Below, one piece after another: positions 9,932 to 20,249 of a stretch of DNA of 64,000 nucleotides. The position numbers and the translations under genes are program-made. The notes beneath the pieces were generated by a model that did not search any database, had not been told where the DNA came from, and saw nothing but the letters and a program-made list of their open reading frames with translations. The DNA comes from Burkholderia pyrrocinia (GTDB lineage Bacteria; Pseudomonadota; Gammaproteobacteria; Burkholderiales; Burkholderiaceae). Within the stretch, counting starts at the first letter, position 1. Every line of letters begins with the position of its first letter. The stretch is from positions 310,001 to 374,000 of the forward strand of contig NZ_CP024904.1 in assembly GCF_003330765.1 (NCBI RefSeq), read 5' to 3'.

Positions 9932-10548
9932 CGGCACGCGCATCGGGCGCGGCGCGATAAGCAAAGCGGGAATCGTTGTTTGTCGCGTCGCGCCCGGTTG
10001 CCGAGAATGTCGGTTTCCCCGCGTGCGGCCCCTGGATGCGCGAACCGCGCAGGCTTCGTGCCGCGATCCGCGGCCGGGCGGGCTATGACGCGGCGCGATC
10101 CGCTCGCCGGAGCAACCGGCATCGTTCCCGGGCGAACCGCCGCAGCGCATACCCCGCAAGAAACCCATCATGAGCGACACCTCCCTCGCAGCCCCCGTCG
10201 CGACGCCGGAATCCGCAGCACGCCCAGCGCCGAGCGCCGGAAGATTGCGAAACCCTCGAACGGCAGTTCGCGACGCGCCTCGCGTGGCGCGGCATCCTGC
10301 CCGATCGCGTTCGCAAGATCGGGCAACACGGCGAGCGCGTCGCGCAACGCGGATCGACGGCATCACAGGCAGTCATTCGGCAAATTCTTGTTCGAGAAGA
10401 TCGGGAACGTTGCTGCGTAGCGCGATTGCGGCACCCACGACACGGTGCACGCGCAGCGCCGAAAAGTAAAGGGACGCACCCGGTGCGCGTGAAAAACCGA
10501 TTTCAGATTTCGTTATGCGCGTGCCGAGAATGGTCACGCACCATCGCG
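9932..10548. other. Intergenic region with a possible decayed gene start
   Basis: About 600 bases lie between the porin and the ABC operon. A plus-strand reading beginning MSDTSLAAPVATPESAARP at 10170 looks like a genuine protein N-terminus. It then becomes arginine-rich, while other frames carry pieces such as FATRLAWRGILPDRVRKIGQ. This may be a decayed or frameshifted gene; I cannot name it. No insertion sequence is visible. Confidence 0.3.
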
Positions 10549-11436
10549 TCAGTGCGGGATACCCCAGCGCCGCACGGTCGCGCGTTCGAGCGTGTCGAAC
10601 ACGAGGTTCTCGACGAGCAGGCCGATCACGATGACCGCCGCGAGACCCGCGAACACGCGGTCGGTATACAGCTCGTTGCGGTTCTGGAAGATGTACCAGC
10701 CGAGCCCGCCCTGCCCCGCGCTCGCGCCGAACACGAGTTCGGCCGCGATCAGCGTGCGCCACGCGAACGCCCAGCCGACGCGCAAGCCCGACAGGATCGA
10801 CGGCAGCGCGGCCGGCACGAGGATCAGCGCGATCTGGCGCAGGCCCGTGAGGCCGTAGTTGCGCCCGGCCATCTTCAGCGTAGCCGGCACGCCGGCGAAG
10901 CCCGTGTACATGCTGAGCGCGAGCGGCCACAGCACCGCATGCACGAGCACGAACAGCAGGCTGCCGGTGCCGAGCCCGAACCACAACAACGCGATCGGCA
11001 GCAACGCGATCGACGGCAGCGGATTGAACATCGACGTAAGCATCGTCAGCAGGTCGCGACCGATGCGCGTCGATACCGCAAGCGATGTCAGCGCAAACGC
11101 GAAGAACACGCCCAGCGCATAGCCGCGCAGCAGCACCGACATCGAGATGCCTGTCTTCACGAGCAGTTCGCCCGACTCGATGCCCTGCACGAACGCGGCC
11201 AGCGTCGCGCCGAAGGTCGGCACGAGCAGATCGTTCGCGACGATGCGCGCGACGATCTCCCACACGGCGATCAGCACGAGCGCGATGATGCTGCGACGAA
11301 ACCACGCGGCGCCGGCGATGCGGCGCAACAGCGGGGCTGGCGCCGCGCGTTCGGCGTCCGGCAGCGTATCGAGCGTGCGCGCGTATTCGGCGCGAACGGG
11401 CGGCAGCGGCGGCAGGACCGGCTCAATCGTACTCAT
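10549..11436 (-). CDS. ABC transporter permease, SsuC/TauC type
   Basis: Inner-membrane permease of a nitrate/sulfonate/taurine-class importer, 295 residues. Membrane helices begin at IIALVLIAVWEIVARI. The BPD_transp_1 EAA-like loop is KMAGRNYGLTGLRQIALILVP, and PSILSGLRVGWAFAWRTLIAAEL follows. The start MSTIEP at 11436 overlaps the ATPase stop in an ATGA arrangement, so it is translationally coupled. It is the last gene of the tauD-binding protein-ATPase-permease unit. Confidence 0.88.
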   Translation of the reverse strand: MSTIEPVLPPLPPVRAEYARTLDTLPDAERAAPAPLLRRIAGAAWFRRSIIALVLIAVWEIVARIVANDLLVPTFGATLAAFVQGIESGELLVKTGISMSVLLRGYALGVFFAFALTSLAVSTRIGRDLLTMLTSMFNPLPSIALLPIALLWFGLGTGSLLFVLVHAVLWPLALSMYTGFAGVPATLKMAGRNYGLTGLRQIALILVPAALPSILSGLRVGWAFAWRTLIAAELVFGASAGQGGLGWYIFQNRNELYTDRVFAGLAAVIVIGLLVENLVFDTLERATVRRWGIPH

Positions 11437-12362
11437 GATGCGGCTTCCTCCGTCGTCGGCGCGTTCGTTAGATCGGTATCGAACAGCAGGCGATGGATTC
11501 GCGCGACGTTGTCGCGGAATTCGCCGGTGCCGACGCTGTCGAGCGAATGCGCGTGACTGTTGAGTTCCGCGCGCACGCGGCCCGGATGCGGCGACAACAG
11601 CAGGATCCGATTGCCGACGACGAGCGCTTCCTCGATCGAATGCGTGACGAACAGCAGCGTGAAGCGAAACTCGTCCCACAGCCGCAGCAGTTCCTCCTGC
11701 ATCTTGCGGCGCGTGAGCGCGTCGAGCGCGGCGAACGGTTCGTCCATCAGCAGCACGCGCGGCTGCATCGCCAGTGCGCGCGCGATCGCGACGCGCTGCT
11801 TCATGCCGCCCGACAGCGTGTGCGGATACGCGTCCGCAAACGCGCTCAGCCCGACCTTGTCGAGATAGTGCAGCGCGCGCTCGCGTGCCTCGGCGCGCGG
11901 CAGCTTTGCGGCGGCACGCAACGGGAACGCGACGTTCTCGACGACCGTCTTCCACGGCGGCAACTGGTCGAATTCCTGGAACACCACGACGCGGTCGGGC
12001 CCCGGCCCGCGCACGGGTTTGCCGTCGAGCGCAATCGAACCCGACACGGGCTCGATGAAGCCGGCAATCGCCTTCAGCAGCGTCGATTTCCCGCAGCCCG
12101 ACGGGCCGAGCAGCACGAAGCGGTCGCTGCCGTACACGTCGAAGCTCACTTGGTGCGTGGCGCGAACGATCCGTGCGCCGCTCCGGTATTCGAGGCTCAC
12201 GCGGTCGATGGCGAGCAGGCGTTCGCTGTGTGCGCCGGCTTGCGCGGCATCCGACGCGGGCCGGATTGCGGCACGCGTGTCGGGCACGGTCTGCGCGGCC
12301 GGCAATGCGCCGCCGCGCGCCGCAAACGGCGGCAACCAGGTTCGGGGAGAAGTGGCGTTCAC
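11433..12362 (-). CDS. ABC transporter ATP-binding protein, SsuB/TauB type
   Basis: Energises sulfonate-class uptake. Walker A is LLGPSGCGKSTLLKAIAGF, the Q-loop VVFQEFDQLPPWKTV, the signature LSGGMKQRVAIARALA, Walker B RVLLMDEPFAALD and the H-loop LLFVTHSIEEAL. I chose a GTG at 12362 (VNATSPRTW) because the next in-frame start, ATG at 12431, adds an unusual leader; neither has a strong ribosome site, so the start is uncertain. About 309 residues, slightly long for the family because of a roughly 50-residue N-terminal extension. Confidence 0.87.
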   Translation of the reverse strand: MNATSPRTWLPPFAARGGALPAAQTVPDTRAAIRPASDAAQAGAHSERLLAIDRVSLEYRSGARIVRATHQVSFDVYGSDRFVLLGPSGCGKSTLLKAIAGFIEPVSGSIALDGKPVRGPGPDRVVVFQEFDQLPPWKTVVENVAFPLRAAAKLPRAEARERALHYLDKVGLSAFADAYPHTLSGGMKQRVAIARALAMQPRVLLMDEPFAALDALTRRKMQEELLRLWDEFRFTLLFVTHSIEEALVVGNRILLLSPHPGRVRAELNSHAHSLDSVGTGEFRDNVARIHRLLFDTDLTNAPTTEEAAS

Positions 12363-12489
12363 GATCGAAACTCTTGCGGGAAAAACGTCAACATACGGCC
12401 AGGGATTGTGCGGACCAACCAACGATTGCACATATCGAAACCGTGCCGACGCATAAGCGTCGATCGCGGCGTCGAAGCGGCGGCGCCGC

Positions 12490-13521
12490 TCAACTGCCGC
12501 CGGCGGTCGCCGGATCGTCGAAGAAGTAGTCGCGCCACGACTTCGGCTCGTTGCGGATCGCGCCGGTGCGATGCATGAACTGCGCGAGCGGCAACGTGTT
12601 CTGCGGCGCAGTCTTGAACTGAACCTGCGGATTGCGCAGGATCTTCAGCAGCAGCGCGCGATCGATCTTCGACGCGTTCACGCGGATGTAGGTATCGGCT
12701 GCGCGCTCGGGATCGGCAGCGATCTGCCGGGCCGCGTCGGCCAGCGCGGCGACGAACGCGCGGTAGGTCTTCGGGTTGTCGTCGCGGAATTTTTCGGTGG
12801 CGTACAGCACCGTTGCGGAGCTCGGGCCGCCGAGCACGTCATAGGAGTTCAGCACGATATGCGCATTCGGGTTGCCGGCGAGTTCCTGTTCCTGGAACGG
12901 CGGATTGCCGAAGTGGCCGGTGATCACGCTGCTGTTCGCGAGAATCGCGGCCGTCGCGTCGGGGTGCGGAATCGCCTGCGTGAGCGCGTCGAGCTTGTCG
13001 AACTGCTTGTCGCCCCACTGCTTCGCCGCCGCATACTGCAGCACGCGCGACTGCACCGATACGCCGACCGCAGGCACCGCGATGCGGTCCTTCGCGCCCA
13101 GGTCGGCGATCGTCTTCACGTTCGGGTTGCTGCTGACGAGGTAGTACGGGAAATTGCCGAGCGACGCGACGCCCTTCACGTTCTGCCGGCCGCGCGTGCG
13201 ATCCCATACGGTCAGCAGCGGCCCGACGCCTGCGCCCGCGATATCGACCGCGCCGGACAGCAGCGCGTCGTTCACGGCCGCGCCGCCCGACAGCCGCACC
13301 CAGTCGACCTTGATGTCGACGCCGGCCTTGCGCCCTTCCTTTTCGATCAATTGCTGGTCGCGCGCGACGTTCAGCATCAGGTAGACGACGCCGAACTGCT
13401 CGGCGATGCGGATGCGGCCTTCCGCGTGCGCGGCTTGCGGGGTGATGGCGCCCGCGAATGCGAGCGCGGCGGTGAGCGTGGCCGCCAGCGCGCGTCGCGC
13501 CGGCAAAAACGAAAACGACAT
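12490..13521 (-). CDS. ABC transporter substrate-binding protein, TauA/SsuA type
   Basis: Periplasmic binding protein, 343 residues. The signal peptide (ARRALAATLTAALAFAGAI to AHA-EG) is cleaved near residue 33. The family patterns are RIRIAEQFGVVYLMLNVARD, GAVDIAGAGVGPLLTVWDR, TIADLGAKDRIAVPA and a C-terminal WRDYFFD. It is flanked by a TauD-like dioxygenase gene upstream and the ATPase and permease downstream, all on the minus strand. The ligand is inferred to be a sulfonate such as taurine; the exact compound is not determined. Confidence 0.87.
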   Translation of the reverse strand: MSFSFLPARRALAATLTAALAFAGAITPQAAHAEGRIRIAEQFGVVYLMLNVARDQQLIEKEGRKAGVDIKVDWVRLSGGAAVNDALLSGAVDIAGAGVGPLLTVWDRTRGRQNVKGVASLGNFPYYLVSSNPNVKTIADLGAKDRIAVPAVGVSVQSRVLQYAAAKQWGDKQFDKLDALTQAIPHPDATAAILANSSVITGHFGNPPFQEQELAGNPNAHIVLNSYDVLGGPSSATVLYATEKFRDDNPKTYRAFVAALADAARQIAADPERAADTYIRVNASKIDRALLLKILRNPQVQFKTAPQNTLPLAQFMHRTGAIRNEPKSWRDYFFDDPATAGGS

Positions 13522-13567
13522 CGGAACTCCGGTCTGGATGGGGCGGAAGAATGACGCGGCACGCGCC

Positions 13568-14497
13568 TCAGAAAGGCGCGTCGCCTTCGATCGTCGTGCG
13601 GTACAGCTTGCGGCGCAGGTGGTCGGGCGTGCCGGCGGCGAGATGCATCAGCGAACGGTTGTCCCAGAACACGAGATCGTGCTCGCGCCACGGGTGCCGG
13701 TACAGGTGCCCGGCACGCACGCTGTGCGAGAACAGTTCGTCGAGCAGCGCGCGGCTTTCGTCTTCGGGCAGCCCGACGATGCGCGTCGTGAAATGCTCGC
13801 TGACGAACAGCGCTTGGCGGCCCGTTTCCGGATGCGTGCGCACGACCGGATGGACGACCGCGTCGACCTGCGCGATCTGCTCGGGCGACAGGTTCGGCCG
13901 CCACGGGCTGCGCGCCTGCAGTTCCGCATAGCGCGCGAGATACGTATGCTCGGCGCGCCGCCCTTCGACCGCGCGGCGCAGGCGGGCCGGCAGCGTGTCC
14001 CATGCGAGATGCATGTTTGCGAACAGCGTGTCGCCGCCCTCCGCCGGCAGTTCCTGCGCGTGCAGCAGCGAACCGAGGCTCGGCTTTTCCTTGTACGACA
14101 GGTCTGAGTGCCAGAAATGGCCCGCGTCGCCGAGCCCGATCGGCGTGCCGTTCTCGACGATGTTCGACACGATCAGCACCTCCGGGTGCCCGGCGAGCGC
14201 GAACTGGTGCAGCACGTGGATCTGCAGCGGGCCGAAGCGGCGGCTGAACGCGACGTGCTCGCCCGGCGTGATGCGCTGGTCGCGAAACACCAGTACGTGA
14301 TGGTCGAGATGCGCGCGATGGATGCGCGCGAAACCGTCGGCGTCCAGCGGACGAGACAGGTCGAGGCCGACCACTTCGGCGCCGAGCGGCGCGTCGAACG
14401 GAATGATGTCGAAGCGTTGCACCGCACTGCCCGGCCGCGAGGCGGGCAGATGCCCGGCGGACAGCGATGCGGCGTCGCGGATGGCGGTAGTCGTCAC
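13568..14497 (-). CDS. tauD: TauD/TfdA-family 2-oxoglutarate dioxygenase
   Basis: Fe(II)/2-oxoglutarate oxygenase that releases sulfite from taurine or a related sulfonate. In 309 residues it has the HxD pair in FWHSDLSYKEKPSLGSLL (His130, Asp132), the distal His285 in FWDNRSLMHLA and the 2-oxoglutarate arginine in RRKLYRTTI near residue 300, so the facial triad is intact. It is the promoter-proximal gene of the uptake operon, 46 bases before the binding protein. Substrate within the TauD/TfdA family cannot be decided from sequence alone, so the symbol is by context. Confidence 0.82.
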   Translation of the reverse strand: MTTTAIRDAASLSAGHLPASRPGSAVQRFDIIPFDAPLGAEVVGLDLSRPLDADGFARIHRAHLDHHVLVFRDQRITPGEHVAFSRRFGPLQIHVLHQFALAGHPEVLIVSNIVENGTPIGLGDAGHFWHSDLSYKEKPSLGSLLHAQELPAEGGDTLFANMHLAWDTLPARLRRAVEGRRAEHTYLARYAELQARSPWRPNLSPEQIAQVDAVVHPVVRTHPETGRQALFVSEHFTTRIVGLPEDESRALLDELFSHSVRAGHLYRHPWREHDLVFWDNRSLMHLAAGTPDHLRRKLYRTTIEGDAPF

Positions 14498-14664
14498 GGC
14501 ACGGCCCCTGATTCGGTCAAAACGCGAATCTACGAGTGCGTGCCGGACTGCGTCAACGAAGCGATTCGGATACGTTTATCTGCTGCGGTCATAAAGATCG
14601 CTGCTCGCGCATACGCGCGGCAACGGGAGGTTGCGCACGGCGCGAAACGGTCCGATCCGAACCG

Positions 14665-16249
<1,585 letters not shown>

Positions 16250-16330
16250 CGCGACGGGCGGCAGCGACGCCGCCCGGATCCCGTGCTGGCACTTCGTGAG
16301 GGTGACGCCGTCGCCCGACCGCGCGAGCGT

Positions 16331-16541
16331 CGGATACACGTGCATGCTCGCGCGACACGTCGGCCAATCGCGTACCCGCCCGGATACGAATACGTCATTG
16401 GCCACGATTCCACGCCATTCGGTTCCCGATCGGAAACGAAATGATTATCCCGTTGCCCGCATGACACTTTCGTTCCTGTACGGATACGAATGAATGCCCG
16501 CACCCGCGAGTTGTGCAATACTGTTCCCGATCAGATACGAA
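16331..16541 (+). promoter_or_regulatory. Phased operator array upstream of hipBA
   Basis: Five copies of a half-site resembling GGATACGAA begin at 16331, 16382, 16432, 16482 and 16533, spaced 51, 50, 50 and 51 bases. Three are full imperfect palindromes of the form TTCCNGNNCGGANACGAA (16423-16440, 16473-16490, 16524-16541). The outer two keep mainly the right half. E. coli HipB binds repeated TATCC-N8-GGATA operators, so these are probably HipB sites for autorepression. Confidence 0.7.
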
Positions 16542-16555
16542 GCACGGAGAACGTC

Positions 16556-16840
16556 ATGTCGGAGATCCGGTCCGTCAGCACGATCGGCGCACTCGCCAAC
16601 CTCATCCGCGCGGCGCGGCTCCAGCAGGGGTTCACGCGGGACGAACTCGCGAACGCCACGGGGCTCTCGCCGAAGTTCATCAGCCAGGTGGAAGCCGGGA
16701 AGCCGACCGCGCAAATCGGCAAGGTGCTGCTGCTGCTCGGCGAGCTGGGCGTGAGCCTGCTCGCGCAGTCGTCGATCGAGATTTCGGCTGAAAACGCGCT
16801 CAAGGCCGCTCAACGCCGCAGGAGCCGCCATGGTGGCTAG
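16556..16840 (+). CDS. hipB: HipB-like antitoxin, HTH_XRE
   Basis: DNA-binding antitoxin and autorepressor of the HipBA module, 94 residues. A five-helix HTH_3 domain spans IGALANLIRAARLQQGFTRD to LSPKFISQVEAGKPTAQIGK. The C-terminal tail is positively charged. The start MSEIRS at 16556 has GGAG six bases upstream; a longer frame from 16490 would run through the third operator. It overlaps hipA by 11 bases, so the two are translationally coupled. Confidence 0.87.
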   Translation: MSEIRSVSTIGALANLIRAARLQQGFTRDELANATGLSPKFISQVEAGKPTAQIGKVLLLLGELGVSLLAQSSIEISAENALKAAQRRRSRHGG

Positions 16841-18134
16841 AACGCTGATCGCGTCCGCAAACGGGCTGTGCATGGGCCGGCTGACCGACGACAAAGGCGT
16901 CTGGTCGTTCACGTACGACGCGCAGTGGCTGGCATCGCCACGCGCGTATCCGCTGTCGCCTGCTTTCGCGCTGCGCGCCGGCACCTTCACCGACAGCTCG
17001 ACCGATCGCCCGGTCCAGTGGTTCTTCGACAACCTGCTGCCCGAAGAAGGCATGCGGATGTCGCTCGCGCGCGAGGCGAAGGTCGATGCCGCCGACGCGT
17101 GGGGCCTGCTCGCGTACTTCGGGCGCGAATCGGCCGGTGCGCTCACGCTGCTGGCCGAAGGTGAGCAGGAAGCGGCCGGCAGCATGCAGCCGTTGCCGCT
17201 CGACGAACTCGAGCGGCGCATCCGGGCAATGCCCACACGCGCGCTGACGGCGACCGCGCCCAAGCGCATGTCGGCGGCCGGCGCGCAGCAGAAGCTGCTG
17301 CTGATCCTGCGCGGCGACGCGCCGGACTACGCGCTGTTCGAGCCGATCGGCAGCGAGCCGTCGATGCATCTGCTGAAGCCGGACATGCGCGCCGCCGGCT
17401 ACCCGCATTCGGCGATCAACGAATTCTTCTGCATGAAGCTCGCGAAGCGGATGGGCCTCGACGTTCCCGACGTGCATTTTCTGCGTGCACCGTCAGCGTG
17501 CTACGTGATCGACCGTTTTGACCGCGATACTGCGGCGGAACCGGCCGGACGCCTGCACACGATCGATGCGATGCAATTGCTCAACTACGATCGCGGCTTC
17601 AAGTACCAGCGGGCGAACGCGGCGGAACTCGGCCGCGCGATCGGGCAGACCAGCACGCGCGCGCTGGCGCGCCTGTCGGTGTTCCGCTGGACGATCTTCA
17701 ACGTGGTGGTCGGCAATGGCGACGCACATCTGAAAAACCTGTCGTTCTTCGTCGACGCGCGCGGCTACCGGCTGGCGCCGTTCTACGACATCGTCAGCAC
17801 GGTCGTCTATCACACGCCCACGCACCGGCCCGACCATCGCGGCGATCATTGGCCGCATTGCGAACTGACGATGCCGCTCGGCGCGGCGACACGATTCTCC
17901 GACATCGACACGGGCGCGCTGATCGCATTCGGCCACGCGCTCGGGCTCAAGGAGAAGGCGGCCGAAGACGAGCTTCGGCGGTTTCTCGAACCGCTCGACC
18001 GCAGCGTCGCGCAGACGCTCGATGAAGTGCGCGAGATCGCCCGCCCCGACGCCGGGGAAATCCGCCTGCTGAACTCGATTGCCGCGATGCCGATCGCGGA
18101 GATGCGCCGTGCGCTTCGCCAGATGCGCGGTTAG
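16830..18134 (+). CDS. hipA: HipA-family serine/threonine kinase toxin
   Basis: Persistence-type kinase. In E. coli HipA phosphorylates GltX, but the target here is unknown. The 434 residues comprise the N-terminal couple-HipA subdomain (residues 1-110), a P-loop-like SAAGAQQKLLLI near 148-159 whose Ser148 matches the autophosphorylated serine region, the catalytic NVVVGNGDAHLKN with Asp298 and Asn303, and the metal-binding Asp320 in LAPFYDIVS. All key kinase residues look intact, so the toxin should be active. It is co-transcribed with hipB. Confidence 0.92.
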   Translation: MVARTLIASANGLCMGRLTDDKGVWSFTYDAQWLASPRAYPLSPAFALRAGTFTDSSTDRPVQWFFDNLLPEEGMRMSLAREAKVDAADAWGLLAYFGRESAGALTLLAEGEQEAAGSMQPLPLDELERRIRAMPTRALTATAPKRMSAAGAQQKLLLILRGDAPDYALFEPIGSEPSMHLLKPDMRAAGYPHSAINEFFCMKLAKRMGLDVPDVHFLRAPSACYVIDRFDRDTAAEPAGRLHTIDAMQLLNYDRGFKYQRANAAELGRAIGQTSTRALARLSVFRWTIFNVVVGNGDAHLKNLSFFVDARGYRLAPFYDIVSTVVYHTPTHRPDHRGDHWPHCELTMPLGAATRFSDIDTGALIAFGHALGLKEKAAEDELRRFLEPLDRSVAQTLDEVREIARPDAGEIRLLNSIAAMPIAEMRRALRQMRG

Positions 18135-18371
18135 GAGGCTGCGGGCGGGTAGTAAGCGGGTTGAATGATCCTGCCCTCACCAGTGCTCGCGCGTCGGCCG
18201 CGATGCCATTGCGGCCCGGCGATGCGAGATGACCGTTACAACGTTGCAAGACTGCCGGCCGCATTCATTCGCATCAAAGACATCAGGATAAGTATTCTTA
18301 TCACAATAGGCTTGTTGACGATTCAAACTTGAATTTTCCAGAACGCCCCGCATGCACGGGGCGCGGCCCGC

Positions 18372-18584
18372 TCAACGCCCGATCGGCAACCCCGTCGGCT
18401 CGATCCAGCCGAGCTTGTACGCGATGAGCAGCGACAGGAATAGCGTGACCGACAGCCCGACGCGTGCCGCGAGCGACCACGCCATTCGCTTGGACCTTCC
18501 GCGATCGTGATTCATGAAATACAGCGCGAAGATCAGGCTGGCGATGATCAGCGCGAATGCCACGGAAACCAGCAGAGTTTTCAT
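18372..18584 (-). CDS. DUF2909-like twin transmembrane protein
   Basis: A 70-residue inner-membrane protein with two helices (LLVSVAFALIIASLIFALYF and LSVTLFLSLLIAYKLGWI) joined by a basic DRGRSKR loop. This is the layout of DUF2909 proteins, often found with cytochrome oxidase assembly genes, though none is adjacent here. The start at 18584 overlaps the upstream gene stop (ATGA). A 7-bp-stem GC hairpin at 18344-18363 lies after the stop without a T-run. Confidence 0.7.
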   Translation of the reverse strand: MKTLLVSVAFALIIASLIFALYFMNHDRGRSKRMAWSLAARVGLSVTLFLSLLIAYKLGWIEPTGLPIGR

Positions 18585-18931
18585 TTGTGCTGCCCTTGAA
18601 GATCGGAATCGGCCTGAATCAGTTCGGCCAGTTTATGTCGTTCGTCGGCGATCTCGCCGACGCCTGACGCCGGCCAGTCCAGCGCGACGCCATTGCCCAG
18701 CGAATCGCGCACGAGTGCCTGGTAGCGCCGGTCGTTGATCCGGCCGTGGTCCATCGCTTCCGAGATCTCGTGCCGGAACGGCGGCGGGAAGCTCGCGTAC
18801 GCACGCGACAGCGCCGCATATTGTCTCGCATCGATCTCTTTCGACGATGGTATGACAGTCCAGATCACCACGGCCACGATGGCCGTGAAAGGGATCGCCG
18901 TGTAGCGAAGAATGAACTTGGTCGGGGTCAT
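18581..18931 (-). CDS. Hypothetical membrane-anchored protein
   Basis: About 116 residues from MTPTKFILRYTAIPF. One N-terminal membrane helix (IPFTAIVAVVIWTVIP) is followed by a charged periplasmic domain (ARQYAALSRAYASFPPPFRH to LAELIQADSDLQGQHK). I do not recognise the family. It overlaps the downstream DUF2909-like gene by 4 bases, so they form an operon and may work together. The start is uncertain because no ribosome site is visible; a longer frame reaches 18997. Confidence 0.6.
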   Translation of the reverse strand: MTPTKFILRYTAIPFTAIVAVVIWTVIPSSKEIDARQYAALSRAYASFPPPFRHEISEAMDHGRINDRRYQALVRDSLGNGVALDWPASGVGEIADERHKLAELIQADSDLQGQHK

Positions 18932-19173
18932 GAAGCGGTGGGCAGAAGTGATCGCGAATGCGGGCCGCGCGGCAGCGAAGCTGCAGGCCGGCTGCACTGC
19001 ACGTCATTGTACTGAAAGCCCTATCCGGATAACAGAGTATGATAATGACATTATCATGTTCATCACATGATTCGAGAGACCCGGTGCCCTGCGCAGGCGG
19101 CCTGCCTGCACGGCCGTCCGGCGCCGGTCTTCCCGTCCGTGCCCGCGATCCGCGGCGAGTGAGTGAAGCCCCT

Positions 19174-19932
19174 ATGCCAGCGCAGTACTTTCGAAACCTG
19201 ACGGGAAAACACCGCAGCGCGACCGCGAACCGTCAGCTCGGGTTTTCGCTGGCGTTCGTCGCCGGCGCGACCAATGCCGGCGGCTTCCTCGCGGTCAGGC
19301 AATACACGTCGCACATGAGCGGCATCGTATCGGCGATCGCCGACCAGACGGCGCTCGGCGACGTGCAGCTCGCACTGGCCGGCATCAGCTCGCTGGGTTC
19401 GTTCCTGGTCGGCGCGAGCTGCTCGGCGATCCTCGTCAACTGGGGGCGCCGTCGCGGCCTGCAAAGCCAGTTCATGCTGCCGCTGCTGGTCGAGGCCGCG
19501 CTGCTGCTCCTGTTCGGGCTGCTCGGCAGCCACCTCGCGCTGTGGGAAACGTTCTTCGTGCCGGTGACCGTGACGCTGCTGTGCTTCATCATGGGGCTGC
19601 AGAACGCGACGATCACGAAGCTGTCGGGCGCGGAGATCCGCACGACGCACATGACGGGCATCGTGACCGACCTCGGCATCGAACTGGGGAAGCTGTTCTA
19701 CTGGAACCGGTCGGCCGTCGACGTCGACGCACACACGGTGATTGCCAACCGCTCGAAACTGAGGATTCACGCCACGATGCTCGTGTCGTTCTTCGTCGGC
19801 GGCCTGGCCGGCGCGATCGGCTTCAAGCATGTCGGTTACGTGTCGACCGTGCCGCTCGCCGCCGTGCTCGTCACGCTCGCGATCGTGCCCGTGATCGACG
19901 ACCTGCTCGCGTTGCTCGGCCGCAGACGCTGA
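19174..19932 (+). CDS. YoaK/DUF1275-family membrane protein
   Basis: Integral membrane protein of about 252 residues with some six helices. The motifs FSLAFVAGATNAGGFLAVRQYTSHMSG, given here as two blocks (FVAGATNAGGF and YTSHMSGI), and GLQNATITKLSGAEIRTTHMTG are those of the DUF1275 family. Function is unknown. I chose ATG 19174 (MPAQYFRNL); the longer frame from 19039 adds a low-complexity leader that does not look like protein. Confidence 0.82.
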   Translation: MPAQYFRNLTGKHRSATANRQLGFSLAFVAGATNAGGFLAVRQYTSHMSGIVSAIADQTALGDVQLALAGISSLGSFLVGASCSAILVNWGRRRGLQSQFMLPLLVEAALLLLFGLLGSHLALWETFFVPVTVTLLCFIMGLQNATITKLSGAEIRTTHMTGIVTDLGIELGKLFYWNRSAVDVDAHTVIANRSKLRIHATMLVSFFVGGLAGAIGFKHVGYVSTVPLAAVLVTLAIVPVIDDLLALLGRRR

Positions 19933-20019
19933 TCGGGCACCAGGGTGGCGCTTCCGGTGGCGGCGCCGAAATTTGATCGATTATAATTTGATTAACATAC
20001 CGACCACCCTCGCCTCGCA

Positions 20020-20205
20020 ATGGAAACGAAAACCGCCCGCTTGACCGTCCTGATCGACCCCGCCAAGAAGGAAGCCTTCGAGATGCTCTGCGCGGAGCAG
20101 GATCTCACGCCGTCGCAAGTCGTGCGGCAGTTGATCCGCGAGTATCTCGACCGGCACGGCGTGACTTACAAGACCAAGAGCGCGCTCGGCAAGCGCGTGA
20201 AGTAA
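20020..20205 (+). CDS. Ribbon-helix-helix (CopG-like) DNA-binding protein
   Basis: A 61-residue protein with the RHH pattern: beta strand ARLTVLIDP, helix AKKEAFEMLCAEQD, turn LTPS, helix QVVRQLIREYLDRHG. It is probably a dimeric repressor. No toxin partner lies beside it, so it is not clearly an antitoxin. An AT-rich stretch with GATTATAATTTGATTAA directly upstream (about 19977-19996) may hold its promoter or operator. Confidence 0.78.
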   Translation: METKTARLTVLIDPAKKEAFEMLCAEQDLTPSQVVRQLIREYLDRHGVTYKTKSALGKRVK

Positions 20206-20249
20206 GCGCGGCCGCACAGGCCGCACCAGCGGCGCCGATTACGTACCGG

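Noticed and set aside
16256..16275. GC hairpin after hmp as a terminator
   Set aside because: The 7-bp stem has no T-run and such hairpins are frequent at this GC content.
18344..18363. Hairpin CGCCCCG/CGGGGCG after the DUF2909-like gene as a terminator
   Set aside because: No T-run on the minus strand after the stem; kept only as a note.
20020..20205. RHH protein as an antitoxin
   Set aside because: No adjacent toxin-like gene in either direction.
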